From Gordonia gummivorans (lineage in GTDB: Bacteria; Actinomycetota; Actinomycetes; Mycobacteriales; Mycobacteriaceae): DNA of 64,000 nucleotides. Positions 1 to 8,807 of this stretch are shown here, piece by piece. The notes under the pieces were generated by a model that did not search any database, was not told where the DNA came from, and saw nothing but the letters and a program-made list of their open reading frames with translations. The translations under genes were made by a program, and so were the position numbers. The DNA lies in assembly GCF_022513585.1 (NCBI RefSeq), contig NZ_JAKWBF010000007.1, positions 1 through 64,000 on the forward strand, given 5' to 3'. The number at the start of each line of letters is the position of its first letter. Position 1 is the first letter of the stretch.

Positions 1-140
1 CGACGATGAAGGTGCTCGCGTTTCTCCCATGTGCTCGCAACTGCAGCATCGCGCGCAGATGGGAGACACGCGCGCAGATGTCGCCAGCACCCCTTGAGTG
101 GGAAGTGTCCGCCGCTGAGGCGAATTGTCGGCGTGTCGCG
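1..140. other. Non-coding start of window with short repeats
   Basis: I see no convincing gene here. An inverted repeat of 8 bp (TCTCCCAT at 23-30 and ATGGGAGA at 58-65) could form a long-looped hairpin, and CGCGCAGATG occurs twice (52-61 and 71-80). It may be the tail of an intergenic region behind a gene outside the window. Short open frames here overlap on both strands and look like GC-rich shadows. Confidence 0.4.
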
Positions 141-415
141 ATTTCAGAAACCGCGTGTCTGGTGAGAAACCCGGTGCGCACCAGCGGTTTCCGGCCAAAC
201 TGGCGGTTTCTGGCCACGAATGCGGTTTCTACGACGAGACCGCGCTCTTCCCGCCTCCACGATCGCCGCCGCAGGCGGCGGGTGGGTCGCTGACTCGAAG
301 AGTACTGCTTTCGGCCTCCTGAACTGCGGAAACATGAAGGCACCGGTTGTCGCGGACACGGCCGGTGGGTCGATGATCCGAAGAGTTCGTTGACAGCCCT
401 CTGAACTGCGGGAAT
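141..415. repeat. Composite intergenic repeat, copy 1 (modules B, C, D, D)
   Basis: Module B (141-230) contains opposed copies of a CAGAAACCGC-like word (145-154 against 204-213) and matches 33622-33710. Module C (253-288) holds the hairpin CGCCGCC-GCA-GGCGGCG and is identical over 36 bp to 13959-13994. Two diverged copies of module D follow (about 289-335 and 371-413), each with the pattern TGAxxCGAAGAG then CTGAACTGCGG. No protein-coding character is visible. The gene upstream of this copy lies outside the window. Confidence 0.8.
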
Positions 416-503
416 CGATACGAGCCGGCCCAGTCGAGTGCATAGTGCATGTGGTCGAGCTGGTTGCCGTCTCGGCGATTTCGTCGGAGGCGGGTTCCTC
501 TGG

Positions 504-509
504 CACAAT
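504..509 (+). promoter_or_regulatory. Possible -10 box for rplS
   Basis: CACAAT in the context TGGCACAATAG lies about 145 bases before the rplS start, which would leave a long untranslated leader. I do not see a matching -35 box at the normal spacing, so this is tentative. Confidence 0.3.
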
Positions 510-654
510 AGTCGGGTTGCCTGACGCAGGTACCGCACACGCGGACACTGCCCAGCGCACCACACGACTCGGAGCACGAACCGGTCGAGCCCATCTCAGC
601 ATGGACCGCCAGGTTCCTCTACTCATCGTTCACGCCAGAACAGGACCACGACCA

Positions 655-996
655 ATGAACACCCTTGACTTCCTCGACAAGCAGTCGCTGCGCGACGACA
701 TCCCCGACTTCGCCCCCGGCGACACCCTCGACGTTCACGTCAAGGTGATCGAGGGCAGCAAGGAGCGCGTGCAGGTGTTCAAGGGCGTCGTGATCCGGCG
801 CCAGGGCGGCGGCGTGCGCGAGACCTTCACCGTGCGCAAGGTGTCCTTCGGTGTGGGCGTGGAGCGTACCTTCCCGGTGCACAGCCCCAACATCGCGAAG
901 ATCGATGTCGTCACCCGCGGTGACGTGCGTCGTGCGAAGCTCTACTACCTGCGCGATCTGCGCGGCAAGGCAGCCAAGATCAAGGAAAAGCGCTGA
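655..996 (+). CDS. rplS: 50S ribosomal protein L19
   Basis: The 113-residue product is a full-length bacterial L19 beginning [13 protein letters not shown]19 sits at the 30S-50S interface. Characteristic stretches include the [10 protein letters not shown] segment, the basic [12 protein letters not shown] loop and a C-terminal [19 protein letters not shown] tail. The ATG at 655 is the start that aligns with the family; a longer upstream frame from 445 is only read-through of the leader. It leads a same-strand run with lepB (19 bases downstream) and rnhB, the order found in mycobacteria. Its leader contains repeat modules rather than trmD. Confidence 0.97.
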   Translation: MNTLDFLDKQSLRDDIPDFAPGDTLDVHVKVIEGSKERVQVFKGVVIRRQGGGVRETFTVRKVSFGVGVERTFPVHSPNIAKIDVVTRGDVRRAKLYYLRDLRGKAAKIKEKR

Positions 997-1014
997 CGCG
1001 TCTAACCTGACGAC

Positions 1015-1932
1015 GTGGCCGACACGCACAGCACAGACGACGACGGGACCAACCCCGACCCGGTTCGAGATGATGTCACTGCCGACGCCGAACCGACGCG
1101 CATCGATCCGGACAACTCTGCGGCGAACGCCGCCGCCGATCCGGACGCCGAAGCAGGCGAGAAGCGTCCGTGGCGCCTGAAGAGTGACACCGACGACGAC
1201 GAGAAGAAGTCGGGCAAGTCGGGATCATTCCTGCGCGAGGTCGCGATCATCATCGCGTGCGTGCTGCTGCTCACCTGGGTGCTCCAGACCTTCGTCGGCC
1301 GTCAGTACGTGATCCCGTCGGAGTCGATGGAGGAGACCCTCATCGGTTGTGAGGGCTGCACCAACGATCGCATCGTCATCGACAAGATGACCTATCGGTT
1401 CGGCGATCCCGAACCGGGCGACGTCGTCGTCTTCAAGGCACCTTCCGAGTCATGGTCGGGCAGTTGGATATCACCTCGCTCGACCAACCCGGTGATCAAG
1501 CGGTTCCAGGACGGTCTGTCCTGGTTCGGGTTTGCGCCACCGGACGAGAACAATCTCGTGAAGCGGGTGATCGCCGTCGGTGGTCAAACCGTGGAATGCC
1601 ACAACGCCGAGGGTGTCGGCGTCAAGGTCAACGGCAAACCACTGCACGAGCCGTACATCAATCAAGAGCTCCAAGCGCAGAATCCTGGCATCCAGGGGCC
1701 CGATGGCAAGCCGGTGCCCTGCTATGGCGAGGACTTCGGGCCGGTGACGGTGCCCGACGGCAATGTGTGGGTGATGGGCGACAACCGGGGCAACTCGGCG
1801 GACTCGCGCTACCACATGGAGGACCAGTACCACGGCACCGTGCCGGTCGGCGACATCCGCGGCAAGGTCCGGTTCATCATTTATCCGTTCTCGCGGATCG
1901 GTGGTGTCGACGCGATCAACCCTCAGCAGTGA
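1015..1932 (+). CDS. lepB: Signal peptidase I
   Basis: This 305-residue S26 signal peptidase removes signal peptides from exported proteins on the outer face of the membrane. A long, acidic, low-complexity cytoplasmic tail (about 1-70) precedes one membrane segment (about 76-94). The Ser-Lys dyad is visible: Ser104 in PSESMEETL and Lys183 in VKRVIAVGG. The conserved [11 protein letters not shown] box follows near the C-terminus. The start is a GTG 19 bases after rplS. The tail is longer than in many homologues but typical of actinobacterial LepB. The gene ends just before rnhB, suggesting cotranscription. Confidence 0.95.
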   Translation: MADTHSTDDDGTNPDPVRDDVTADAEPTRIDPDNSAANAAADPDAEAGEKRPWRLKSDTDDDEKKSGKSGSFLREVAIIIACVLLLTWVLQTFVGRQYVIPSESMEETLIGCEGCTNDRIVIDKMTYRFGDPEPGDVVVFKAPSESWSGSWISPRSTNPVIKRFQDGLSWFGFAPPDENNLVKRVIAVGGQTVECHNAEGVGVKVNGKPLHEPYINQELQAQNPGIQGPDGKPVPCYGEDFGPVTVPDGNVWVMGDNRGNSADSRYHMEDQYHGTVPVGDIRGKVRFIIYPFSRIGGVDAINPQQ

Positions 1933-1939
1933 GGGTTCG

Positions 1940-2626
1940 ATGAATCGCTGGCCGCCCCGTTTCCCGATTCGTCGGGCCGCTGCCCTGCGGACCTTCGAGT
2001 TCGCGCTGTACCGCAACGGACTCGGACCGGTGGCCGGCGTCGACGAGGCCGGTCGGGGCGCATGCGCTGGACCGCTCGTGGTGGCCGCCTGCGTTCTCAA
2101 ACCCACCCAGCTCGCCTCCCTGGCAGATCTCGACGATTCCAAACGTCTCACCGAGCGCACCCGGGAGACGTTGTACCGCGCGGTGACCCGCTATGCGCAC
2201 AGTTGGAGCGCAGTGATCATCGACGCCGCAGAGATCGACCGGATCGGTATTCACGTGGCCAACATCGAAGGCATGCGTCGTGCCGTCGCCGCCCTCGAGG
2301 TGACGCCCGGCTACGTTCTCTCCGACGGATTCGCGGTGCCGGGGCTCACTGCACCGTCGCTTCCGGTGATCGGCGGCGACGGCTCGGCTGCGTGCATAGC
2401 GGCCGCGAGCATCATCGCCAAGGTGACCCGCGACCGCATCATGGTGGCAATGGACACCGAGCTTCCGGGTTACGACTTCGCGGTGCACAAGGGATACAGC
2501 ACCGCACACCACATGGCTTGCATCGACGTTGCCGGACCGTCGCCGCAGCACCGGATGTCCTACCGTAATGTTGCGTCCCGAGTGATCGCGGGCGGTGCAG
2601 TGCAGGGAGATAGGCTTACAGGATGA
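1940..2626 (+). CDS. rnhB: Ribonuclease HII
   Basis: The 228-residue enzyme cuts RNA in RNA/DNA hybrids, including single ribonucleotides in DNA. The four acidic metal-binding residues of the family are present: Asp35-Glu36 in [13 protein letters not shown], Asp129 in LSDGF and Asp147 in [15 protein letters not shown] chose the ATG at 1940 because GAGGG lies just upstream and 1940 clears the lepB stop; an in-frame GTG at 1901 would overlap lepB. The stop overlaps the next start (ATGA at 2623), suggesting translational coupling. Confidence 0.95.
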   Translation: MNRWPPRFPIRRAAALRTFEFALYRNGLGPVAGVDEAGRGACAGPLVVAACVLKPTQLASLADLDDSKRLTERTRETLYRAVTRYAHSWSAVIIDAAEIDRIGIHVANIEGMRRAVAALEVTPGYVLSDGFAVPGLTAPSLPVIGGDGSAACIAAASIIAKVTRDRIMVAMDTELPGYDFAVHKGYSTAHHMACIDVAGPSPQHRMSYRNVASRVIAGGAVQGDRLTG

Positions 2627-2934
2627 GTGCTGAGGATCTCGAGAAGTACGAAACCGAGATGGAACTCTCCCTGTACCGCGAGTACAAGGACATCGTCGGC
2701 CAGTTCACCTATGTGGTCGAGACCGAGCGGCGCTTCTACCTCGCGAACGCGGTGGACATGGTTCCGCGCAACACCGACGGTGAGATCTATTTCGAACTGC
2801 GGCTGAGCGACGCCTGGGTGTGGGACATGTACCGCCCGGCGCGGTTCGTCAAGCAGGTTCGGGTGATCACTTTCAAGGACGTCAACATCGAGGAACTCGA
2901 GAAGCCCGAACTGCGATTGCCCGACGAGCCGTGA
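2623..2934 (+). CDS. DUF2469 family protein
   Basis: This small acidic protein of 103 residues matches the actinobacterial DUF2469 family, which is nearly always found directly after rnhB (M. tuberculosis Rv2901c). It has no signal peptide, membrane segment or catalytic motif I can recognise. The tryptophan- and tyrosine-rich stretch [20 protein letters not shown] and the ending [10 protein letters not shown] are well conserved in my memory of the family. Its start overlaps the rnhB stop, so the two are probably translated together. The function is unknown. Confidence 0.9.
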   Translation: MSAEDLEKYETEMELSLYREYKDIVGQFTYVVETERRFYLANAVDMVPRNTDGEIYFELRLSDAWVWDMYRPARFVKQVRVITFKDVNIEELEKPELRLPDEP

Positions 2935-3057
2935 GGAAGGGTCGCGTTCCGTCGGCGACCGTGGAGGCTGTTAACAGTCCGGCCTGAATCCACAGTTCGA
3001 TGCACCGTGGGGTCACCCTGGCCGATCCATGCCGATCGGTCGGTCAGGATCTGGTGC

Positions 3058-3471
3058 ATGACAGAAGACGTCGCACCGCAACGCCCTAGAGGTCGCAATG
3101 ATCGCCGCCGACTTGTGGGTCGGATCGGCGAGGATGTGGCCGCCGAGTTCGTCACCGCACGCGGGTGGCGGGTGCTGGATCGCAACTGGCGCAACCGCTA
3201 TGGCGAACTCGACCTGATCGCGGCGCAGGGTCGGGTGCTGGTGGTCGTCGAGGTCAAGACCCGCGCGAGCCGGACCTACACCGATCCGGTGGCCGCGGTG
3301 ACACCGCAGAAGCTGTCCCGGATGCGGCGACTCATCCGGATGTGGCTGGCCGAGAACGGTCACGGGTGGGAGCAGATCCGATTCGACGTGATATCGATCC
3401 AACTCGATCCGCGCGATCCGGAGGACACCGCGGCCGCCGCGGTCCGCCATCATCGCGGCGTCTTCGCCTGA
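3058..3471 (+). CDS. YraN/UPF0102 nuclease-like protein
   Basis: The 137-residue protein belongs to UPF0102, a family with a restriction-endonuclease-like fold. The motif set is GRIGEDVAAEFV, then YGELDLIA, then VVVEVKTR, which corresponds to the metal-binding E...D...ExK core. I chose the ATG at 3058 (MTEDVAP); an upstream in-frame ATG at 3007 adds 17 residues unlike the family. The gene lies 6 bases before comM and close to dprA, the usual actinobacterial grouping of DNA-processing genes. Its biochemical role has not been settled. Confidence 0.9.
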   Translation: MTEDVAPQRPRGRNDRRRLVGRIGEDVAAEFVTARGWRVLDRNWRNRYGELDLIAAQGRVLVVVEVKTRASRTYTDPVAAVTPQKLSRMRRLIRMWLAENGHGWEQIRFDVISIQLDPRDPEDTAAAAVRHHRGVFA

Positions 3472-3476
3472 TCGCC

Positions 3477-4997
3477 ATGCGGCAGATGGGATTCGGCCAC
3501 ACCTATTCGGTGGCGCTCAACGCCTTTGCGGCCACCGGCATCGAGATCCAGGCCAACTCGGGTCAGGGTTTGCCCGGCTTCACGATTCACGGTCACGTCG
3601 ACGCCGCGCTGCGCGAGGCCAAGGATCGGGTCCGGCCCGCGATCACCAACTCCAAGTTCACCTTTCCCGATCTGAAGGTGACGGTGGCGTTGGCGCCCGC
3701 GGACCTTCCGAAGTCGGGGTCGTCCTTCGACCTGGGGATTGCCCTGGCGATTCTGGCCGCCACCGAGCAGGTGGCGACGACGCGGATACGGCACACGGTG
3801 TTCCTGGGTGAGCTCGGCCTCGACGGACGGCTGCGGCCGGTGCGCGGGGTCTTGCCGGCTCTCGTGAAGGCACGGGCTGCCGGGTTCACCCATGCGGTGG
3901 TGCCTCGCCCCAACGTGGCAGAGGCGACGTTGGTCAGTGGCCTGGACATCGGCGGTGCGGACAGCCTTTCGGAGGTGGCGAGGTGGCTCGACGGAGATCA
4001 TGTGCTCGACACCGTCGGCAGTGGCGAATGTGCCCCGCCGCCGGACATTCCGGACATGGCCGATGTGGTCGGGCAGGTCCAGGCGCGGCATGCACTCGAA
4101 ATCGCCGCTGCGGGAGCCCATCACGTTCTGATGACCGGACCTCCGGGAATCGGAAAGACGATGCTCGCACGTCGACTGCCGGGAATTCTGCCGCCCCTCG
4201 GTGAAGAGGAGTCCCTGGAAGTGACCGCGATCCATTCGATTGCCGGAACGTTGCGCCCGGGGCACCCGTTGATCGTGGAGGCACCGTTCATCGCGCCGCA
4301 CCACAGCACCTCGGTCACCGCCCTACTCGGCGGCGGTACCGGTATGGCGCGGCCCGGTGCGGTGTCCCGCGCGCATCGCGGAGTGTTGTTTCTCGACGAG
4401 TGTGCCGAGATGGGCCCCAAGGTGCTCGATTCCTTGCGGCAACCGCTCGAAGAAGGGGAGGTTCGAGTGTCGCGTCGGGACGGAGTGGCGAGCTATCCGG
4501 CGCGCTTTCAGCTGATCATGGCGGCCAACCCGTGCCCGTGCGCGCCTGCGCACGACGTCGATTGTGTCTGCTCGGCCCTCGTCCGCCGCCGGTACCTGGG
4601 CAAACTGTCCGGTCCACTGATGGACCGCATCGACATCCGGGTCCGGATGGATCCGCCGGGCAACACCGCCCTGATGACCACGATCGGCGAGGCGTCCGAC
4701 ATCATGCGGAATCGGGTGGCCGCGGCGCGGGCGGCTGCGGCCGATCGCTGGCGCGGGCATGGTTGGCTCACCAACGCCGAGGTGCCGGGTTCGGCTCTGC
4801 GTCAACAATTCCGTCTGTCGCCGGCGGCTCTGCGACCCATCGAACTGTTCCTGCGGGACGGACGGGTGACGGCACGCGGTGCGGATCGCGCATTGCGTCT
4901 CGGGTGGACCCTGTGCGATCTGCGCGGAGACGATTCGCCCACCGAAGACGATGTGGCGCAGGCACTCATGTTCCGCGACCGGGGAGCGAGCTGGTGA
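3477..4997 (+). CDS. comM: YifB/ComM family Mg-chelatase-like AAA+ ATPase
   Basis: At 506 residues this is the usual length for the YifB/ComM family. An N-terminal Lon-like domain precedes an AAA+ module with Walker A GPPGIGKT (221-228) and Walker B VLFLDE (303-308). A Cys cluster (NPCPCAPAHDVDCVC) follows the sensor region, as in other members. In competent bacteria ComM is a helicase that promotes branch migration during transformation; its role in actinobacteria is less clear. It overlaps dprA by four bases (GTGA at 4994), so the two are probably coupled. Confidence 0.93.
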   Translation: MRQMGFGHTYSVALNAFAATGIEIQANSGQGLPGFTIHGHVDAALREAKDRVRPAITNSKFTFPDLKVTVALAPADLPKSGSSFDLGIALAILAATEQVATTRIRHTVFLGELGLDGRLRPVRGVLPALVKARAAGFTHAVVPRPNVAEATLVSGLDIGGADSLSEVARWLDGDHVLDTVGSGECAPPPDIPDMADVVGQVQARHALEIAAAGAHHVLMTGPPGIGKTMLARRLPGILPPLGEEESLEVTAIHSIAGTLRPGHPLIVEAPFIAPHHSTSVTALLGGGTGMARPGAVSRAHRGVLFLDECAEMGPKVLDSLRQPLEEGEVRVSRRDGVASYPARFQLIMAANPCPCAPAHDVDCVCSALVRRRYLGKLSGPLMDRIDIRVRMDPPGNTALMTTIGEASDIMRNRVAAARAAAADRWRGHGWLTNAEVPGSALRQQFRLSPAALRPIELFLRDGRVTARGADRALRLGWTLCDLRGDDSPTEDDVAQALMFRDRGASW

Positions 4998-6121
4998 TCG
5001 TCGACGAGGCCGGGCGGGCAGCCTGGGCGTACCTTGCGCGGGTCGCCGAGCCGCCGTCGGCTCCGGTGATCGACCTCGTCGAGGCCCTCGGAGTGCTCGA
5101 TGCGGCGCACGCCATCCGCAAGCGGTCGGTGCCGTCGGGCCACGACGCGGCCTTGCTCGCAACCGAGTCGCGCGCGGACGTCGATCGATCCCGCGCCGAC
5201 CTCGACGATGCACAGCGGATCGGCGCCCGCCTCGTGACCCCCGATGACGACGAGTGGCCCGGATACGCACTATTGTCCTTGGCGACTGCTGATACGGCGG
5301 CGAGAGGTGGTGTGCCGCTGGCACTCTGGGTTCGGGGGCAGATGCGGCTCGATGACTTGACTCTGGCATCCGTGGCGCTCGTCGGGTCGCGTGCGGCGTC
5401 GTCGTACGGAGAGCATGTGACCGCGACTCTGGCATCGGGACTGTGTAGCAACGGTTTTGCCATCGTATCCGGGGGTGCTTTCGGCGTCGACGGTGTCGCG
5501 CACCGGGCTGCTCTGGGGTCGGCCGGGCAGACCGTGGCCGTGATGGCGTGTGGCATCGACCGCGACTATCCCGCGGCGCATACGCAGTTGCTGCGAGAGA
5601 TCGCTCGAGTCGGTGCGGTGATCAGCGAGTATCCGCCGGGGACGACCGCTGCGAAGCACCGCTTTCTGACCCGCAATCGGTTGGTGGCAGCGCTCTCGGG
5701 CGCGACGGTCGTCGTAGAGGCGGGGCGACGGTCGGGCGCGGCCAACACGGCGGCCTGGGCGCGAAAGTTGGGGCGGCCGTTGGGCGCGGTTCCCGGACCC
5801 GTGACGTCGGCGACCTCGGTCGGATGTCATCGCATGATCGCCGATCAGCAGGCTGCCCTGGTCTACGACGTCGACGGTGTGATCGCGCTGGTACGTCCCG
5901 AGGGGAACGGCGACGCGCCGGGAGGACGTGGCCGGCCCACCGACGGGCTCAGCGACGAGCAGAAGCGGGTGCACGACGCGATTCCCGGTCGCGGAGCGGT
6001 GACGCTCGCGGAGATCGCCGTCTCGTCCGGTCTCGACCTGCCGGCCGTGCGGTCGGCGTTGGCCGCTCTCGACGTCGCGGGTCTGGTGGCCGCCGATGGT
6101 GGTGGATGGTGTCTGGCGTGA
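4994..6121 (+). CDS. dprA: DNA-processing protein DprA
   Basis: This 375-residue protein contains the Rossmann-like DprA fold, with VALVGSRAASSYG, the GGAFGVDGVAHR loop (about 160-171) and FLTRNRLVAALS. DprA loads RecA onto incoming single-stranded DNA. A C-terminal winged-helix segment (about 315-375) looks intact. The GTG start at 4994 overlaps the comM stop. Presence of comM and dprA does not by itself show natural competence, since both are widely conserved. It ends 33 bases from a convergent TetR gene. Confidence 0.93.
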   Translation: MIVDEAGRAAWAYLARVAEPPSAPVIDLVEALGVLDAAHAIRKRSVPSGHDAALLATESRADVDRSRADLDDAQRIGARLVTPDDDEWPGYALLSLATADTAARGGVPLALWVRGQMRLDDLTLASVALVGSRAASSYGEHVTATLASGLCSNGFAIVSGGAFGVDGVAHRAALGSAGQTVAVMACGIDRDYPAAHTQLLREIARVGAVISEYPPGTTAAKHRFLTRNRLVAALSGATVVVEAGRRSGAANTAAWARKLGRPLGAVPGPVTSATSVGCHRMIADQQAALVYDVDGVIALVRPEGNGDAPGGRGRPTDGLSDEQKRVHDAIPGRGAVTLAEIAVSSGLDLPAVRSALAALDVAGLVAADGGGWCLA

Positions 6122-6154
6122 GTGATTGCGCGGGTGGTCCCCCGACTCGTCGGA

Positions 6155-6745
6155 TCAAGGTCGGGTCAGCAGATCGATGACGATGCTCACGTGTTCGTCG
6201 GTGAACTCGGCGAAGTGGTCCGGCGCTCGGCGTGCGTGGACGTATCCGATTCCGGCATAGTGCAGGGCCGACGCGCGGGCATGCACCTGGTCGTCGGTGA
6301 AACCGAGTTCGCGCATCGCGTCGGTGACGACGGCATGGACCCGTTCTTCGAGGTGCTTCACTGACTCCGCCATGATCTCGTCGACCTCGGCCCACCGTCC
6401 AAGCGCTGCCTGCGCCTGCCGGCGTCGCGGTTCGACGATCATTTTGCTCATCGCGATCAGCCGCTCGCGCGGAGGTCGTGCCGACAGATCGTCGAGGTGG
6501 GTCAGAATCGAGCTGTACGAGTCGGCGCAACGCTGCGCGAGCGCGGTCTTGAGGGCGGCGATGTCGGCGAAATGCCAGTAGAAGCTGCCCTTGGTGACAC
6601 CGAGCATCGAGCTCAACCGTGAGATCTTGACCGCATCGATGCCTTCGTCCACCAGGAGTCGCATTCCGGCGGAGAGCCAGTCATCGGGGCTCAGTCGCTG
6701 GGCGCCGAGGCGTGTGCCGCGTCGCGGCGCTGTGACGTCGGGCAT
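6155..6745 (-). CDS. TetR-family transcriptional regulator
   Basis: The 196-residue protein has an N-terminal helix-turn-helix of the TetR type (about residues 18-64), with VKISRLSSMLGVTKGSFYWHF as the recognition region. The remainder is an all-helical ligand-binding domain of unknown specificity. GGAGG lies five bases before the ATG. It is transcribed away from the siderophore-reductase gene at 6949, so it may control that gene or itself. A palindrome (TGTGT-N7-ACACA at 6825-6841) lies in the shared intergenic region and is a candidate operator. Confidence 0.9.
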   Translation of the reverse strand: MPDVTAPRRGTRLGAQRLSPDDWLSAGMRLLVDEGIDAVKISRLSSMLGVTKGSFYWHFADIAALKTALAQRCADSYSSILTHLDDLSARPPRERLIAMSKMIVEPRRRQAQAALGRWAEVDEIMAESVKHLEERVHAVVTDAMRELGFTDDQVHARASALHYAGIGYVHARRAPDHFAEFTDEHVSIVIDLLTRP

Positions 6746-6821
6746 TGAAACCTCCGGCGGGCGGCCCGCCTACAGATATTAACCAGTGTGGATCTTGTAA
6801 TGAATCTACTTAATCGCCCGA

Positions 6822-6842
6822 CTGTGTGTGATCGTTACACAG
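6822..6842. promoter_or_regulatory. Candidate TetR operator
   Basis: CTGTG at 6822-6826 and CACAG at 6838-6842 are inverted arms, with TGTGT-N7-ACACA nested inside. It lies between the divergent tetR and siderophore-reductase genes. The assignment to this TetR protein is inferred from position only. Confidence 0.35.
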
Positions 6843-6876
6843 ATTGGACGCTTGACCAAGGACTCTCAGCAACCCG

Positions 6877-6895
6877 ACAGGTTAGGGGGGCCTAA
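6877..6895. promoter_or_regulatory. Candidate IdeR/DtxR iron box
   Basis: ACAGGTTAGGGGGGCCTAA matches the 19-bp DtxR/IdeR consensus TTAGGTTAGGCTAACCTAA at 13 of 19 positions, including the GGTTAGG and CCTAA cores. It lies 53 bases before the start of a siderophore-interacting protein gene, exactly where iron-dependent repression would be expected. Confidence 0.6.
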
Positions 6896-6948
6896 GTCGC
6901 CGGTGTTTCGCGCGTACGCTGGACAGCGACTTACCACCAGGAGGTGTG

Positions 6949-7833
6949 ATGGCCAAGCGTGTCAACACGATGACGGTCCAACGGACCGAGCGGCTCAGCC
7001 CGCATTTCGTCCGGGTATATCTCGGCGGCGACGGATTCAACGATTTCGAGCCCGCCATCGGGTCGTCGGGCAAGCCCGACACGGACATGTACGTGAAGCT
7101 CGTCTTCACTCCCGAGGGCGTCGAATACCCCGAACCCTTCGATCCTCAGGCGCTCCGCAAGACGCTGCCACCGGAGCAGCAACCGGTGCTGCGTACCTAC
7201 ACGGTCCGCTCGATCGATGCCGCGCAGCGAGAAATCGCCGTCGATTTCGTCGTACACGGTGACGAGGGCATCGCCGGCCCGTGGGCGGCGCGAGTTCAAC
7301 CCGGCGAGACCGTCCGATTCCTCGGCCCGGGCAGCGGCTACCAGCCCAAGGCCGATGCGCCCTGGCATCTGCTCGCCTGCGACGAGGCCGGGTTGCCTGC
7401 GGTGGCGGCGGCTCTCGAAGCCCTGCCCGGCGATGCCATCGCGAAGGTCTTCATCGAGGTCGCCGGGCCGGAGGACGAGCTCCCGATCACCGCGCCATCC
7501 GGAGCCGAGGTGGTGTGGGTGCACCGGGGCGGCCCGGCCGGCGAGGTCGGTGACGAACTTGCCGGCGACAACGCTCCACTGATCGCCGCCGTCCGCGAGG
7601 CGCAGTGGCTCGACGGCGAGCCGCAGGTCTTCATCCACGGCGAGGCGCAGGCCGTCATGCACAATCTGCGCGGCTACATCCGCAAGGAACGCGGGGTGAG
7701 CGCCGCCAACGCCTCGATCTCGGGCTACTGGCGCCGAGGGCGGACCGAAGAAGGGTTCCGTCAGTGGAAGGCGCAGTTGCGTGAAGCCGAAGACGGGGGA
7801 GCGCAGCAACTCGCCGGCGCCAAGCGCGGCTAG
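6949..7833 (+). CDS. Siderophore-interacting protein (ferric-siderophore reductase, ViuB-like)
   Basis: This 294-residue flavoprotein belongs to the SIP family, which reduces Fe(III) in imported siderophores to release iron in the cytoplasm. The FAD-binding RTYTVR motif is present at about residues 83-88, followed by an NAD(P)H-binding domain. The C-terminal [15 protein letters not shown] signature is typical of the family. The start ATG at 6949 is preferred because AGGAGG (6939-6944) is four bases upstream; the GTG at 6946 is too close to it. The position before xerC matches viuB (Rv2895c). An IdeR-like box upstream suggests iron repression. Confidence 0.92.
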   Translation: MAKRVNTMTVQRTERLSPHFVRVYLGGDGFNDFEPAIGSSGKPDTDMYVKLVFTPEGVEYPEPFDPQALRKTLPPEQQPVLRTYTVRSIDAAQREIAVDFVVHGDEGIAGPWAARVQPGETVRFLGPGSGYQPKADAPWHLLACDEAGLPAVAAALEALPGDAIAKVFIEVAGPEDELPITAPSGAEVVWVHRGGPAGEVGDELAGDNAPLIAAVREAQWLDGEPQVFIHGEAQAVMHNLRGYIRKERGVSAANASISGYWRRGRTEEGFRQWKAQLREAEDGGAQQLAGAKRG

Positions 7834-7912
7834 GGCACTGGCTCCGCCACGATCGGGTCACGACGGGTGTGTGCGCTTGCGGGCCGGCAGCGCTCCGGGT
7901 TGTCTCGTCGGT

Positions 7913-8797
7913 GTGCTGGATGATTTCGCGGAGTACCTGCGCCTGGAAAAGGGGCGAAGCGAACACACCGTGCGCGCGTACGTGGGTGACGCACGCGGCC
8001 TGATCGCCTTCGCCGGTGCGCGCGGCGTCGCGGTCTCCGACATCGGACTCGACCTCCTGCGGGCGTGGCTCGCCGAGCACACCCGTCGGGGTGCGGCCCG
8101 TACGACCATCGCGCGGCAGGTGTCGTCGGTGAAGACCTTCTGTGCCTGGGCCACGCGAGAGGGTTGGCTGGCCGACGATCCCTCACAGCGGCTGCGTGCC
8201 CCCAAGGCGCATCGCACCCTGCCGGGTGTCCTGGCGCCGGACCAAGCGGATTCTGCCATTGCGTCGACAACTGTCGACCGGCCCGACGATGATCCGATTG
8301 CGTTGCGGGACAAAGTGATCCTTGAGCTCCTCTACGCAAGTGGTATCCGGGTGGGCGAGTTGTGCGGACTCGACGTCGACGATGCCGACCGCCACCGACG
8401 AGTGCTGAGGGTGATCGGCAAGGGCGACAAGGAACGCACTGTTCCCTACGGTGAGCCCGCCGACCAGGCACTTGGCCGGTGGCTACAGCTGGGCCGGCCG
8501 TCGCTGGCCGGACCGGCTTCCGGTAGCGCGCTGCTGCTCGGTGCCCGTGGCGGCCGCCTGGACCAGCGGATGGCGCGGACGGTGGTCACGCGGGCGGTCG
8601 AGGCGGCAGGCGGGCCCGCAATGGGTCCGCATGGCCTTCGCCACAGCGCGGCGACACACTTGCTCGAAGGTGGCGCCGACCTGCGGGTCGTGCAGGAGTT
8701 GCTCGGCCATTCGTCGTTGGCCACCACGCAGATCTACACCCACGTCAGCGTCGAACGACTGCGCGCGGTGCACAGGCAGGCGCATCCCCGGGCGTGA
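7913..8797 (+). CDS. xerC: Tyrosine recombinase XerC
   Basis: XerC acts with XerD at dif to resolve chromosome dimers. With the start at GTG 7913 the protein is 294 residues, the normal length. All catalytic residues are visible: Arg146 (SGIRVGEL), Lys170 (GKGDKERTV), His240 and Arg243 (PHGLRHSAA), His266 (LGHSS) and Tyr275 (IYTHV). An N-terminal SAM-like core-binding domain begins [12 protein letters not shown]. Earlier in-frame GTGs at 7871 and 7781 are possible, but the added residues do not resemble XerC. The gene ends 10 bases from the convergent M23 peptidase gene. Conserved neighbours argue for XerC rather than a mobile integrase. Confidence 0.9.
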   Translation: MLDDFAEYLRLEKGRSEHTVRAYVGDARGLIAFAGARGVAVSDIGLDLLRAWLAEHTRRGAARTTIARQVSSVKTFCAWATREGWLADDPSQRLRAPKAHRTLPGVLAPDQADSAIASTTVDRPDDDPIALRDKVILELLYASGIRVGELCGLDVDDADRHRRVLRVIGKGDKERTVPYGEPADQALGRWLQLGRPSLAGPASGSALLLGARGGRLDQRMARTVVTRAVEAAGGPAMGPHGLRHSAATHLLEGGADLRVVQELLGHSSLATTQIYTHVSVERLRAVHRQAHPRA

Positions 8798-8807
8798 TGG
8801 ACTGCCC

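Noticed and set aside
3477..6121. Natural competence locus
   Set aside because: comM and dprA are found in many non-competent bacteria and no uptake machinery is present.
7913..8797. XerC-like integrase as sign of a mobile element
   Set aside because: Its length, residues and conserved neighbours fit housekeeping XerC; no att sites or phage genes are near.
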